In this document: positions 8,804-17,724 of the stretch, in pieces
Layout of the letters: each line of letters opens with the position of its first letter
Position numbering within the stretch: position 1 is the stretch's first letter
NCBI RefSeq assembly: GCF_000716715.1
Contig: NZ_JNYJ01000002.1
Span: forward strand, 248,001-312,000
Source: Dactylosporangium aurantiacum
GTDB taxonomy: Bacteria > Actinomycetota > Actinomycetes > Mycobacteriales > Micromonosporaceae
Reading direction: 5' to 3'
DNA length: 64,000 nucleotides
The notes under the pieces: model-generated
Seen by the model: the letters and a program-made list of their open reading frames with translations, nothing else
Database searches by the model: none
Told to the model about the DNA's origin: nothing
Position numbers and translations under genes: made by a program

Positions 8804-10072
8804 ATGTTTGGGCTGCGGCTCGTTCTCGTCACCCTCGGCTCGCGCGGGGATGTGGACCCGTTCCTGGCATTGGCAGGGGCGCTCATCGCCAGGGGTCACC
8901 AGGTCCGCCTCGTGACGCAGCCTGACCTCGCCGCGGGTGCCGACGGCGTCGAGCTGTACCGGATCGACCTCGGCCCGACCGGTGACCTGCTCGACCTTCC
9001 GGCGGCCAAGCGCCTGCTGCGCAGACCGTTCGACCCTCGCGCCATCCGGCAGCTCATGGACGCGCTCGAACCCGGATTCGAGATGCTCTACCGGGCGACC
9101 GTCAGCGCCGTCGCCGACGCCGACGCCGTCGTGTGCCATCCGATGACGTTTCCCGCGCTCGACGTCGCCCAGCACGCCGGTGTGCCGGCCGTCCATCTGC
9201 ACCACGTGCCGGCCATCCCGACCGGCCGCTTCCCGTCGCCCAGCGCCCACCGGGTGTCCGGTAACTACGGCGCGATCGGCAACCGTCTCACGTACGCCGT
9301 CGAGCGGCGCCTGGCCTGGCGATTGACCGCACCGGTCATGAACCGGCTGCGGGATAGCGTCCTGCGCCGACCGCCGCTGTCCGCGTCGGCGGCGCTCGCC
9401 CTGCACCAGCGGCGCGTGGGCGCTGTCGCCGCGGTGAGCCCGAGGGTGTTGCCCCGCCCTGCGGACTGGCCGGACGACGTCGTCGTCTCCGGATACCTGC
9501 AGACCCGTCCCGGGACGGTGTCGCCGCTCGACCCGGACACTCGTCGCTTCCTCGACTCCGGCCCGCCGCCGGTGTTCGTGACACTGGGCTCGACGCCGGT
9601 GCCCGATGCCGCCGCGGTCGCCCGCACCGTGGTCGCTGCCGCCTCGCTGAGCGGGCACCGTCTCGTCGTGCAGGACGGCACCGCCAAGCTCGGCCGGGGC
9701 GTCACCGGGGAGAACGTGCACGCCGTCGAGGCGATCGACTATGCGGCGCTGCTGCCACGGGTGGCCGCCGTCGTGCACCACGGCGGCGCCGGAACACTGG
9801 CACAGATCCTGAGGCACGGCCTTCCGTCGCTCGCCCTGCCCAGCTTCGCCGACCAGTTCTTCTGGGCACATCGCATCCGCAGCGCCGGCGTCGGACCGCG
9901 CCCACTGCCGCTGCGCCGGCTGACCACCACCCGCCTCGCCGGTCTGCTGGATGAACTGATGACGACCGGCCGTTACGCCGACCGGGCAGCCGAGATCGGC
10001 ACCGCCATCCGCCGTGAAGACGGCCCAGCGGCCGCCGCCGCCGCGATCGAGGCGTTCCTCGTGCGTCGTTGA
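8804..10072 (+). CDS. GT1-family glycosyltransferase (UGT/MGT-like)
   Basis: 422-aa GT-B-fold glycosyltransferase that would move a sugar from an NDP-sugar to a lipid, sterol or natural product. The N-terminal Rossmann half begins VLVTLGSRGDVDPFLALA, typical of sterol/rhamnosyl GT1 enzymes. The C-terminal donor-binding half carries VFVTLGS, then VVHHGGAGTLAQ and ALPSFADQFFWA (PSPG-like region with the diphosphate-binding His/Gly run). No signal peptide or membrane segment is seen. It is divergently paired with the condensation-domain acyltransferase, 155 bases apart, which resembles the acylated-glycolipid gene pairs of mycobacteria. The product is not predictable from sequence alone. Confidence 0.87.
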   Translation: MFGLRLVLVTLGSRGDVDPFLALAGALIARGHQVRLVTQPDLAAGADGVELYRIDLGPTGDLLDLPAAKRLLRRPFDPRAIRQLMDALEPGFEMLYRATVSAVADADAVVCHPMTFPALDVAQHAGVPAVHLHHVPAIPTGRFPSPSAHRVSGNYGAIGNRLTYAVERRLAWRLTAPVMNRLRDSVLRRPPLSASAALALHQRRVGAVAAVSPRVLPRPADWPDDVVVSGYLQTRPGTVSPLDPDTRRFLDSGPPPVFVTLGSTPVPDAAAVARTVVAAASLSGHRLVVQDGTAKLGRGVTGENVHAVEAIDYAALLPRVAAVVHHGGAGTLAQILRHGLPSLALPSFADQFFWAHRIRSAGVGPRPLPLRRLTTTRLAGLLDELMTTGRYADRAAEIGTAIRREDGPAAAAAAIEAFLVRR

Positions 10073-10144
10073 CACGAACCACTGGACCGGACACGGCATG
10101 CCCGGGCACGGATCGGCCGTCGGCGTGCTGCTGGCGCGCGGGAC

Positions 10145-10610
10145 GCCGCACGATCCGGGGGCTCGACGGTCTCCGGTCTGCTGCGGCTGTCGGCGGCCTC
10201 GGTCGTGACCCTGATGGCGCTCGGACTCATGGGGCTGATGCTGGGCGCGGCGGCGCAAGCGCCGCAGCGATGGCTGACGTTGAGCCGCTTGCGGACCCTT
10301 GGCCTGCGCCTGCGCGATGCCCGCCGGGGTCGCGGCCGGGGAACGGCTGCCGGTCGCGGTGATCGCCGGACTGACCGGCCCGCTGCTCGGCGTGCTCCTC
10401 GCCGGGACGGCCCTCGGACCGCTCTCGCTGCCCCGGGTCGCCGGGCAAACCACCGATCAGGTCCTGACCCCGCCGTGGGTCTGGCTCGGGTGCGTGCCGA
10501 TGATGTTCCTGGCGGCGGTCGCCGTCGTCGTCGAATCGGCACGCCGCCGTCGTTGGCGGCTGGCCGCAGCGTTCGGATCGGCGAAGGTCAGCTCCTCAAC
10601 TCGGGTCCTT
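10145..10610 (+). pseudogene. Remnant of an FtsX-like ABC transporter permease C-terminus
   Basis: Translation shows a hydrophobic helix (VVTLMALGLMGLMLGAAA), then APQRWLTLSRLRTLGL. After a frame change near 10,310-10,330 it continues with AGERLPVAVIAGLTGPLLGV and PPWVWLGCVPMMFLAAVAVVVE. This is the usual order of the last transmembrane helices and loop of an actinobacterial FtsX/MacB permease. The 5' two-thirds and a partner ATPase are absent and the frame is broken, so it is a relic. Confidence 0.6.
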
Positions 10611-10902
10611 GCCGGCCGACGGTTTCCTGGGTCAGGTGGAATCCGCCGTCAAGCCGGGGTGGCACATGCCGGGCGGGGTTCGACGCAGCGGTTGTCGGGC
10701 CGCGCTCAGGTAGGCGCAGGTGCACCCGGCGGCCGCGACGCCGGCGGTACACGTTAGCGCTGTCCGGGATTGTCCGGGAACGCGGATCCGGACGGCCGGG
10801 GGACCGAGGCTGACTCCGTCACGTCAGGACGGGGGACGGCGACGGACGACATCGGCGTCGTCTGTGCACGCGCCCTGCCCTGGCACGGAGGAAGGGGAAG
10901 CC
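10611..10902. other. Gene-free stretch before the CBM2 gene
   Basis: No coding potential that I can support. It should contain the promoter of the CBM2 gene. A nine-base TGTCCGGGA doublet near 10,760-10,780 is the only small repeat noticed. Confidence 0.4.
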
Positions 10903-12075
10903 TTGAGGTTTCACTTTGGCGTGACCACCGGTCTGGCGGCCGTGTGTGGCATGGCGATCGCACTCGCCGGCGGGAGCATCCCAGCGCAGGCGGGCTCCAG
11001 CGGCGCCGGGCGAGCGGCGGTGGCCGAGGCGTCGCAGCAGGCGGCCGACGGCCGTCCGGCATTCACAATCCGGCCCGGTCTGCAGTCGCCGCCGTTGCCG
11101 CTGCCGGGTTGGAGCGGCCAGCTCCACCCCGACTACGGGTTCGAGATCCATGCGGGGGTCACCGGGGCCCGGGCCCGGCACAGCATCAACCCCGGCTATT
11201 CCACGGGAGACTTCATCTACTCTCCCACCCTCTATCCGGGCAGCCACTCCTGTATCGAGCTGTACGACAACTACCACGACGGGCTGGAGCTCTGGGTCTG
11301 GGACCAGTGCGACGTCACAGGCGGGCTGCACAAGCTGACCGACATCGACAGCACCTTCCGGTCGAAGTACGCCCCGAACTCGGCGTACGACTTCCAGATC
11401 GTCAAGACCAACGCCGCGACGAACGAGTGGATGGCGTCGGTGTACAACGTCACCACCTCGACCTGGGACGTTCTGTACACCACGCACGGCAACCGGGGCG
11501 GCGACACGTTCGGCTGGGCGATCTTCGAGGCCTACACCGGCTACAACCCGGTCACCACGGTCGGCGACTACTGCACGAAGAGCCGCGGGCACGTGTGGAA
11601 GGCGAGCGGCATCAAGGTGCAGATCAGCGGCTCATGGGTCGACCTCGGCCCGTCGAACTCGCACTGGCGGGGTCTGAACACGCCGGACGACGCGTACGGC
11701 TGCCCGTCGGTCACCGCCGTGCGCGACGCAGCCAACGGGTACACGGTGACCAACCCGACGCTCTCCTGCGAGGTTACCTACTCGGCGAGCGGTTGGTCCG
11801 GCGGCTTCACCGCCAACATCACGCTCAAGAACACCGGTCCGGCGCCCGTCAACAAGTGGACGTTGAACTGGGACTTCGCGGGCAACCAGACGATCACCAG
11901 CACCTGGAACGGGATCACCACCCAGACCGGGCAGCACGTGGCGATCAACAACGAGTCGTACAACGCCATCATCAACCCGGGCGCGACGGTCAACTTCGGC
12001 TTCCAGGCCGGCTACACCGGCACCAACACCAACCCGACCAACTTCACCCTGACCAACGGGTCGCCCTGCACCTGA
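10903..12075 (+). CDS. Secreted protein of unknown catalytic function with C-terminal CBM2 cellulose-binding domain
   Basis: 390-aa exported protein. The TTG at 10903 is chosen because a strong GGAGGAAGGGG lies just before it and the next residues form a signal peptide (MRFHFGVTTGL to IPAQA). Residues about 60-285 form a domain that I do not recognise, rich in Trp/Tyr/Asn (for example GYSTGDFIYSPTLYPG and HDGLELWVWDQCD). Residues about 286-390 are a family 2 carbohydrate-binding module: paired cysteines, GWSGGFTANITLKNT, WTLNWDFAGNQTI and FGFQAGYTGTN. It probably attaches to cellulose or chitin. The first domain may be a lectin or an uncharacterised hydrolase. Confidence 0.82.
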   Translation: MRFHFGVTTGLAAVCGMAIALAGGSIPAQAGSSGAGRAAVAEASQQAADGRPAFTIRPGLQSPPLPLPGWSGQLHPDYGFEIHAGVTGARARHSINPGYSTGDFIYSPTLYPGSHSCIELYDNYHDGLELWVWDQCDVTGGLHKLTDIDSTFRSKYAPNSAYDFQIVKTNAATNEWMASVYNVTTSTWDVLYTTHGNRGGDTFGWAIFEAYTGYNPVTTVGDYCTKSRGHVWKASGIKVQISGSWVDLGPSNSHWRGLNTPDDAYGCPSVTAVRDAANGYTVTNPTLSCEVTYSASGWSGGFTANITLKNTGPAPVNKWTLNWDFAGNQTITSTWNGITTQTGQHVAINNESYNAIINPGATVNFGFQAGYTGTNTNPTNFTLTNGSPCT

Positions 12076-12153
12076 GCCGGCCCCTGCGCGACGCGCCCCA
12101 GCGGGCCGATCGGGCCTGGCACACCGCGATCCTGCTGGACGCCGTCGGCGGGG

Positions 12154-12381
12154 CACCACGTCGAACGGCATGCCAACAATAGGATCGAGGGCGACCACAG
12201 TCAGCTCAAGCACCGGCTCAGACCGGTGCGAGGGCTACGGACCGACCGGACCGCGCAGACGATCATCGCCGGGCACGCGTTCATGCGGAATCTGCGCCGC
12301 GGACACTACGAACTCGGCGTCGACGCACCGCACGGGATGCGGGTCGCCGCAGCGTCCACCGAACTCGCCACCGCGATCTGA
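12154..12381 (+). pseudogene. C-terminal remnant of an IS6-family transposase
   Basis: 75 codons ending in TGA at 12379 match the end of IS6-type DDE transposases: ANNRIEGDHSQLKHRLRPVRGL (the final catalytic Glu region), AGHAFMRNLRRGHYELGVD and ELATAI. The first two catalytic Asp residues and all upstream sequence are lost, so it is not mobile. Confidence 0.75.
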
Positions 12382-12499
12382 AGACCTGTCGCAACTGTCA
12401 AACGCGTCCTCCGCTGGGCGAACGCAACAGCGCCTCGCGGAGGTACTCTCCTCGCTGTGATCACCGCGCCGGTGGTCGGCGAGGCACGGGGGAGACGGC

Positions 12500-14494
12500 A
12501 TGTCGTTCGGGCTCACGCGCAGGTCCGCGATCCTGGCGGCGGTGACCGGGGCGACCGCGGTCGCCGTCCCCGGCCTGGTGCCGGGGCAGCGGAAGGCGCA
12601 CGCGTCGCTGCCCGGCAGCCGGGGAGCGATCACGTTCCTGCGCGGCACCCAGGTCTGGATCGCGGACGCCGACGGCAACGGCGCGCGGCTGCTCGTCGAG
12701 AACGCGGGCTACGGTCCCGGCAGCTGGTCGCCGGACGGCAGCCGGTTCGTCTACTCGACCGGCCACGCGATCGAGTCGGTGCGCCAGGACGGCAGCGACC
12801 GGGTCGTCGTGTACCAGCGCGCCGCCGGCAACGTCACCGGGCCCGCGTTCACCCCCGACGGCGGGTCCGTCATCTTCAGCGACAGCGGGAAGCTGTACGT
12901 CACGGCGGCCGGGACCGACCACGGCACGGCCGACGCCCTGGTGTACAGCGACCCCGGCGGGTCCTTCGCCGAGCAGGCCACCGTCTCCGTCGACGGCACG
13001 GTCGCGTTCCAGCGGGACTATGCCCTCGACGGCGTGATCCGCCGGGTCGACGGCGTCGGCACCGCCACGACGATCATCACCGGCGGCGCGGGGGAGCCGG
13101 ACTTCTCCCCGGACGGCACGAAGCTCGCATTCACCCGCATGACCGGCGGCGACGGCGCCCCGATCGTCCAGCAGGTGTGGATGGCCGACGCGGACGGCAC
13201 CGACCAGGTCCAGCTGACGACGGTGTCCAACGCCGGCTTCTCCAACGGCAACCCCACCTGGACGGCGGACGGCGGCGCCGTCGTGTTCACCAGCCGCGCG
13301 GGCGCCAACCGCACCCTCAAGCGGATCGACGTCGCCACGAGGCAGATCGACCCGCTGGCCGACAACGCGTCCGACGCGACCTGCCAGCCGGTCAACGCCA
13401 ACCACGTCGAGCGGGTCTGGGGCGCCACCGCGCTCGGCACCGCCGTGGCGACGTCCCGCTACAACTGGGCCGACCACGGCGTCGACGACGGCGTCCGGGC
13501 GCAGGCGAAGGCCGTCGTGCTGTCCCGCGACGACACGTATCTCGACGCGCTCGGCGGCTCCGCCCTGGCGGTGGCGAAGCAGGGCCCGCTGCTGATCACG
13601 CCCACCGGGAAGCTGCACGCCGACATCCAGGCGGAGATCCAGCGGATCCTCGGCGGCACCGGCACCGTGTACCTCCTCGGTGGCACCGTCGCGCTGTCCG
13701 CGAACGTGGAGACGAAGCTCAGATCGCTCGGCTACTCCGTCGTGCGCCTGTGGGGCCAGGACGAGTACGCGACGGCGGTCGCCGTCGCGAAGGCGATCAC
13801 CACCGAACCGTCCGCGATCATCCTGGCGACGTCCCTGAAGTACTACGACGCGCTCGCCGCGGGTGCCGCCGCGGGCGCGAACCCGGGCACCGTCGTCGTG
13901 CTCACCGCCGGTGACGCCATGCCCGCGGCGTCGGCCGCCTATCTCGACGCGGTCGACCCGGACCGGGTCGCGGTCATCGCGGTCGGTGGGCCGGCCGTGC
14001 GGGCGCTGGGCAACGCCGTGCTGCCGTCGTGGCCCGACGACACGGAGTTCTATCCCGTGTTCGGCGCGACGGAGTTCGAGACCGCGGTCGCCGTCGCGGA
14101 CTTCTTCTTCACCGGCCCGCGCACCGCCGCCGTCGCCACGGCGACGACCTGGTTCGACGCGCTCACCGGCGGTGCGATGATCGGCGCCAACGGCGGCCCG
14201 CTGCTGCTGTCCACGCCGGGCACGCTGAGCGAGCCGACCCGCGCGTACTTCTCCCGCAACGCCGGTTCGATCACGTACGGGGTGCTGCTCGGCGGCCCCC
14301 TCGCGCTGAAGGACGCGCTCATCACGCCGCTCGGCAACGCGATCTCGGTGCCCGGTCAGTACGACGTCTCCCAGTACACCGAAACCTTCACCGTCCCGAC
14401 GACCCTGCGCCGCTCCGCCCGGCACCACCGGGCCACCACGCCGGGCCGCACCGGCGGCATCCCTGGCACGAAGGGCCCCTCCACCGCACGCTGA
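12500..14494 (+). CDS. Tat-exported beta-propeller protein with cell-wall-binding CWB2 repeats (copy 1)
   Basis: 664-aa surface protein. The ATG at 12500 opens a twin-arginine signal (LTRRSAILAAVTG, Ala-rich core, AHA cleavage near residue 36). Residues about 40-300 hold TolB/WD40-like blades with repeated SPDGSRFVYS, FTPDGGSVIF and FSPDGTKLAF. Residues about 305-640 hold CWB2 repeats: RVWGATALGTAVATSRYNW, GTVYLLGGTVALSA, RLWGQDEYATAVAVAKAI and AVIAVGGPAVRAL. These repeats attach proteins to cell-wall polymers in Gram-positives. The tail is basic and Thr/Pro-rich. A near-identical paralogue follows after 63 bases, including similar leader DNA, so the pair arose by tandem duplication. Confidence 0.85.
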   Translation: MSFGLTRRSAILAAVTGATAVAVPGLVPGQRKAHASLPGSRGAITFLRGTQVWIADADGNGARLLVENAGYGPGSWSPDGSRFVYSTGHAIESVRQDGSDRVVVYQRAAGNVTGPAFTPDGGSVIFSDSGKLYVTAAGTDHGTADALVYSDPGGSFAEQATVSVDGTVAFQRDYALDGVIRRVDGVGTATTIITGGAGEPDFSPDGTKLAFTRMTGGDGAPIVQQVWMADADGTDQVQLTTVSNAGFSNGNPTWTADGGAVVFTSRAGANRTLKRIDVATRQIDPLADNASDATCQPVNANHVERVWGATALGTAVATSRYNWADHGVDDGVRAQAKAVVLSRDDTYLDALGGSALAVAKQGPLLITPTGKLHADIQAEIQRILGGTGTVYLLGGTVALSANVETKLRSLGYSVVRLWGQDEYATAVAVAKAITTEPSAIILATSLKYYDALAAGAAAGANPGTVVVLTAGDAMPAASAAYLDAVDPDRVAVIAVGGPAVRALGNAVLPSWPDDTEFYPVFGATEFETAVAVADFFFTGPRTAAVATATTWFDALTGGAMIGANGGPLLLSTPGTLSEPTRAYFSRNAGSITYGVLLGGPLALKDALITPLGNAISVPGQYDVSQYTETFTVPTTLRRSARHHRATTPGRTGGIPGTKGPSTAR

Positions 14495-14502
14495 ACCGCC
14501 GT

Positions 14503-14508
14503 TACACT
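14503..14508 (+). promoter_or_regulatory. Possible -10 element before CWB2 copy 2
   Basis: TACACT lies in a block (TACNCTCCTCGC, then GTGATCACCGCGCCGG) that is shared with the DNA upstream of copy 1, where it reads TACTCT at 12444-12449. Conservation in both leaders suggests that each copy has its own promoter. A matching -35 is not convincing. Confidence 0.3.
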
Positions 14509-14557
14509 CCTCGCCGTGATCACCGCGCCGGTGGTCACGGCGACCACGGGGGACAGC

Positions 14558-16573
14558 ATGTCGTTCGGGCTCACACGCAGATCCGCCATCCTCGCCGCGA
14601 TGACCGGAGCGACCGCCGTCGCGGTCCCCGGGCTCGTGCCGGGACAGCGGACGGCGCACGCGTCGCTGCCGGGCAGCGGAGGATCGATCACGTTCCGCCG
14701 CGACTTCCAGATCTTCATCGCCAACGCCGACGGCACCGGCGAGCGGACCCTCGTCGACTACGCGCCGCAGTCGCGAGGATCCGGCGAGTGGTCGCCCGAC
14801 GGCAGCCGGTTCGTGTTCTCCTCCGGCTCGGCCATCGAGTCGGTGCGCCAGGACGGCAGCGACCGGGAGGTGCTCGCCGGACCGTCGACCGGCACCCTGC
14901 AGGAGCCGACCTACACCCCCGACGGCGCGTTCGTGATCTTCAGCGACTGGTTCCGGCTGCGCATCGCCCCGGCCGGCGGTGGCGGCGGCGAAGAGGGCGA
15001 GATCCTGTTCGGCGGCCCGGCCGACACGCACAGGAGCGAGCCCGCCGTCTCCGTCACCGGCACGGTCGTGTTCCAGGAGGGTCAGGGCGAGCAGAGCGTC
15101 ATCCGGCGGCTCGAGAGCAACGGCGCCGCCACCACGATCATCACCGGCGGCGTGTGGGAGCCGGACTTCTCCCCGGACGGCACGAAGCTCGCCTACAGCC
15201 GCTCCACCGGCGGCATGGACGGTGTCCCGCGCGTCGTGCAGATCTGGATGGCCAACGCCGACGGGTCCGGCATGGTGCAGCTGACGACCGAGGCCACCGC
15301 CGGCGTCGCCAACACCAACCCCACGTGGACGACCGACGGCACCGCCATCCTGTTCACCTGCCGGGTCAACGACGTGCCGCACGTCAAGCGGATCGACGTC
15401 ACCACGAAGACGATCACCACGATCGTCGTGAACGGCTACCAGGCGACCTGCCAGCCGGTCAACGACAACACCGTCGAGCGGGTCTGGGGCGCCACCGCAC
15501 TCGGCACCGCCGTGGCGACGTCCCGCTACAACTGGGCCGACCACGGCGTCGACGACGGGTTCCGGGCGCCGGCGAAGGCCGTCGTGCTGTCCCGCGACGA
15601 CGTGTACTTCGACGCGCTCGGCGGGTCCGCGCTCGCCGTCGGCGAGCAGGGTCCGCTGCTGATCACGCCGCCCGGGAAGCTGCACGCCGACACTCAGGCC
15701 GAGATGCAGCGAATCCTCGGCGGCTCCGGCACCGTGTACCTGCTCGGCGGCACCGTCGCGCTGTCGGCCAAGGTCGAGTCGCAGGTGCGGGACCTCGGTT
15801 ACACGGTCGTGCGGCTGTGGGGCCAGGACGAGTACGCGACCGCCGTCGCCGTGGCCAAGGCGATCACCACCCAGCCGTCCGCGGTGATCCTGGCGACGTC
15901 GCTGAAGTACTACGACGCCCTGGCCGCCGGTGCCGCCGCCGGGGCGAACCCGGGCACCGTCGTGGTCCTCACCGCCGGCGACACGATGCCCGCGGCGACC
16001 GCCGCGTACCTCGACGGCCTCGACCCCGAGGCCGTCGCGATGATCGCCGTCGGCGGACCGGCCGTCCGGGCACTGGAGAACGCCGGGGCGCGCAACCAGC
16101 TGCCGTCGTGGCCCGACGGCGCCGAGTACTACCCGGTCTTCGGCGCGACCGAGTTCGAGACCGCGGTCGCCGTCGCCGAGTTCTTCTTCACCGGCCCGCG
16201 GACCGCGGCCGTCGCCACCGCCACGACGTGGTTCGACGCCCTCACCGGCGGGGCGATGATCGGTGCCAACGGAGGTCCGCTGCTGCTGTCGGCGCCGGGC
16301 ACGCTGAGCGAGCCGACCCGCGCGTACTTCTCCCGCAACGCCGGCAGCATCACCTACGGCGTCTTGCTCGGCGGCCCCCTCGCGTTGAAGGACAGCCTCA
16401 TCGGGCCGCTCGGCAACGCGATCTCCGTGCCCGGCGCGGTCGGCTACGAGCAGTACACCGAGACCTTCACCGTCCCGAAGACGCTGCGCCGCTCCACCAC
16501 CCAGCACCGGCGCGCCGCCACCGGGACGCCCGGCCCCATCCCCGGCACCGAGGGCCGCGCCGCCAGCCTCTGA
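14558..16573 (+). CDS. Tat-exported beta-propeller protein with cell-wall-binding CWB2 repeats (copy 2)
   Basis: 671-aa paralogue of the preceding gene with the same order: Tat signal (LTRRSAILAAMTG), propeller blades and CWB2 repeats. The CWB2 half is almost identical (RVWGATALGTAVATSRYNW, RLWGQDEYATAVAVAKAI, SITYGVLLGGPLALKD). The propeller half has diverged more, including a glycine-rich GGGGGEEGE loop near residue 146. ATG 14558 is preferred over the in-frame GTG at 14516 because copy 1 is not in frame at the matching place. The unequal divergence suggests that the wall anchor is constrained or gene-converted while the propeller varies its ligand. Confidence 0.85.
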   Translation: MSFGLTRRSAILAAMTGATAVAVPGLVPGQRTAHASLPGSGGSITFRRDFQIFIANADGTGERTLVDYAPQSRGSGEWSPDGSRFVFSSGSAIESVRQDGSDREVLAGPSTGTLQEPTYTPDGAFVIFSDWFRLRIAPAGGGGGEEGEILFGGPADTHRSEPAVSVTGTVVFQEGQGEQSVIRRLESNGAATTIITGGVWEPDFSPDGTKLAYSRSTGGMDGVPRVVQIWMANADGSGMVQLTTEATAGVANTNPTWTTDGTAILFTCRVNDVPHVKRIDVTTKTITTIVVNGYQATCQPVNDNTVERVWGATALGTAVATSRYNWADHGVDDGFRAPAKAVVLSRDDVYFDALGGSALAVGEQGPLLITPPGKLHADTQAEMQRILGGSGTVYLLGGTVALSAKVESQVRDLGYTVVRLWGQDEYATAVAVAKAITTQPSAVILATSLKYYDALAAGAAAGANPGTVVVLTAGDTMPAATAAYLDGLDPEAVAMIAVGGPAVRALENAGARNQLPSWPDGAEYYPVFGATEFETAVAVAEFFFTGPRTAAVATATTWFDALTGGAMIGANGGPLLLSAPGTLSEPTRAYFSRNAGSITYGVLLGGPLALKDSLIGPLGNAISVPGAVGYEQYTETFTVPKTLRRSTTQHRRAATGTPGPIPGTEGRAASL

Positions 16574-16612
16574 ACGGCCGGGCTCTGAACGGCCGGGCTC
16601 TGAACGGCCGGG
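16568..16612. repeat. 15-bp tandem repeat, three copies
   Basis: CTCTGAACGGCCGGG occurs three times without gaps (16568-16582, 16583-16597, 16598-16612). The first copy contains the stop codon of CWB2 copy 2, so repeat slippage would not change the protein. Confidence 0.9.
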
Positions 16613-16776
16613 TGCTGAGCGGTCAGATGGTGTGGCCGCCGTTGACGGTCACCCTGGTCAGGCCGATGCCGGGCCGCTAGGGATCTTGACCCGTGCGGTG
16701 CGGCCGTTCTCACGCATGGCCGACGACAACTGCGGGATGATGGCCCGTCGGGCTGCTACGACTGGCGTACCTCGGT

Positions 16777-17409
16777 GTGACGAACGTGCTCGCGATGCTG
16801 CGGTTGCTGCCGATGAGCGACCGGGACAAAGACGCCGAGATCCTCGCCCTCCGCCACCAGCTCATGGTGCTGCGACGTCAACTGGGCAAGGACAGGGTGC
16901 GGTTCGACCCGACTGATCGGGCGTTCCTGGCAGCGCTGCTGCATCGACTGCCAATACATGTGCTCCACGGGCTGCGGTTACTCGTCCGCCCCGACACCGT
17001 CCTGCGCTGGCACCGCGATCTGATCGCCGGTCGCCACGCGGCCGCCTCCCGACCCAAGCGCCCCGGCCGGCCGCGCACGCTACGGTCCATCCGCGTCCCG
17101 GTGCTCCGCCTGGCAAGGGAGAACCCCAGCTGGGGCTACCGACGTCCGCACGGCGAACTGCTCGTACTAGGAGTCAAGGTCGCCGCGTCCACGGTCTGGG
17201 AGATCCTCAAAGAGGCTGGGATCGATCCGGCACCCCAGCGGTCCTCCAGTACCTGGGCGGATTTCCTGCGTTCGCAGGCCGACGCCCTGCTGGCATGCGA
17301 CGTCCTCGAGACGGCGACGTTGAGCGGGACACGGATGTACGTCCTCGCGGTGAACGAGCACACCAGCCGGCGGATCCGGGTCCTGGGAGCCACCGCCCAT
17401 CCGACCGCC
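16777..17409 (+). pseudogene. Truncated IS3/IS481-type transposase (integrase core cut off)
   Basis: Reads MTNVLAMLRLLPMSDRDKD, RHQLMVLRRQLGKD, RPDTVLRWHRDL and GYRRPHGEL, then the start of the rve core with ALLACDVLETATL and YVLAVNEHTSRR. The match ends at AHPTA near 17409. From there the frame continues to 17580 only because it crosses into an antisense recombinase fragment. The second catalytic Asp and the Glu are missing, so it cannot transpose. Confidence 0.75.
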
Positions 17410-17410
17410 G

Positions 17411-17655
17411 CCGCGCCGGCAGGCGGTTTCGGTGTGCAGGCGCAGCGGCAGTGCGTCGAGGATGGTGTCGTTGCCGGTGGTGCGGGCGACGTGGTTGATG
17501 TCGGTGAGTTCGTCGGTGGTCAATGCTCGTCGGGTGCTGGTGAACAGGCGGCCCGGTACTTCGGCGAGGCACAGCCGTAAGCGATCTGCCGCCGGCGGCC
17601 TGACCTGTCGTCGGCGCACCACCGACGGCAGCAGACCGCACGTCGCCCGTGGCAT
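17411..17655 (-). pseudogene. Tyrosine recombinase fragment cut by a transposase fragment
   Basis: The minus strand reads RALTTDELTDINHVARTTG followed by LPLRLHTETACRRGG, the hallmark of actinobacterial tyrosine recombinases around the first catalytic Arg. The match stops exactly where the antiparallel transposase fragment begins (17409-17411). The HxxR, His and Tyr motifs are lost. It marks an older integrative element, different in sequence from the complete integrase at 56-57 kb. Confidence 0.6.
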
Positions 17656-17724
17656 TGCTGACCCGGAGGGGCGGCGCTTCGAAAGTCGATCGCTGTATGC
17701 GTCATGGACGCCGACCTGCGTGTT

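Noticed and set aside
12461..16507. A very long open frame (over 1,300 codons) on the minus strand
   Set aside because: It lies exactly opposite the two CWB2 genes, is built of Arg/Gly/Val/Asp-rich low-complexity residues and has no domain; it is a GC-bias shadow.
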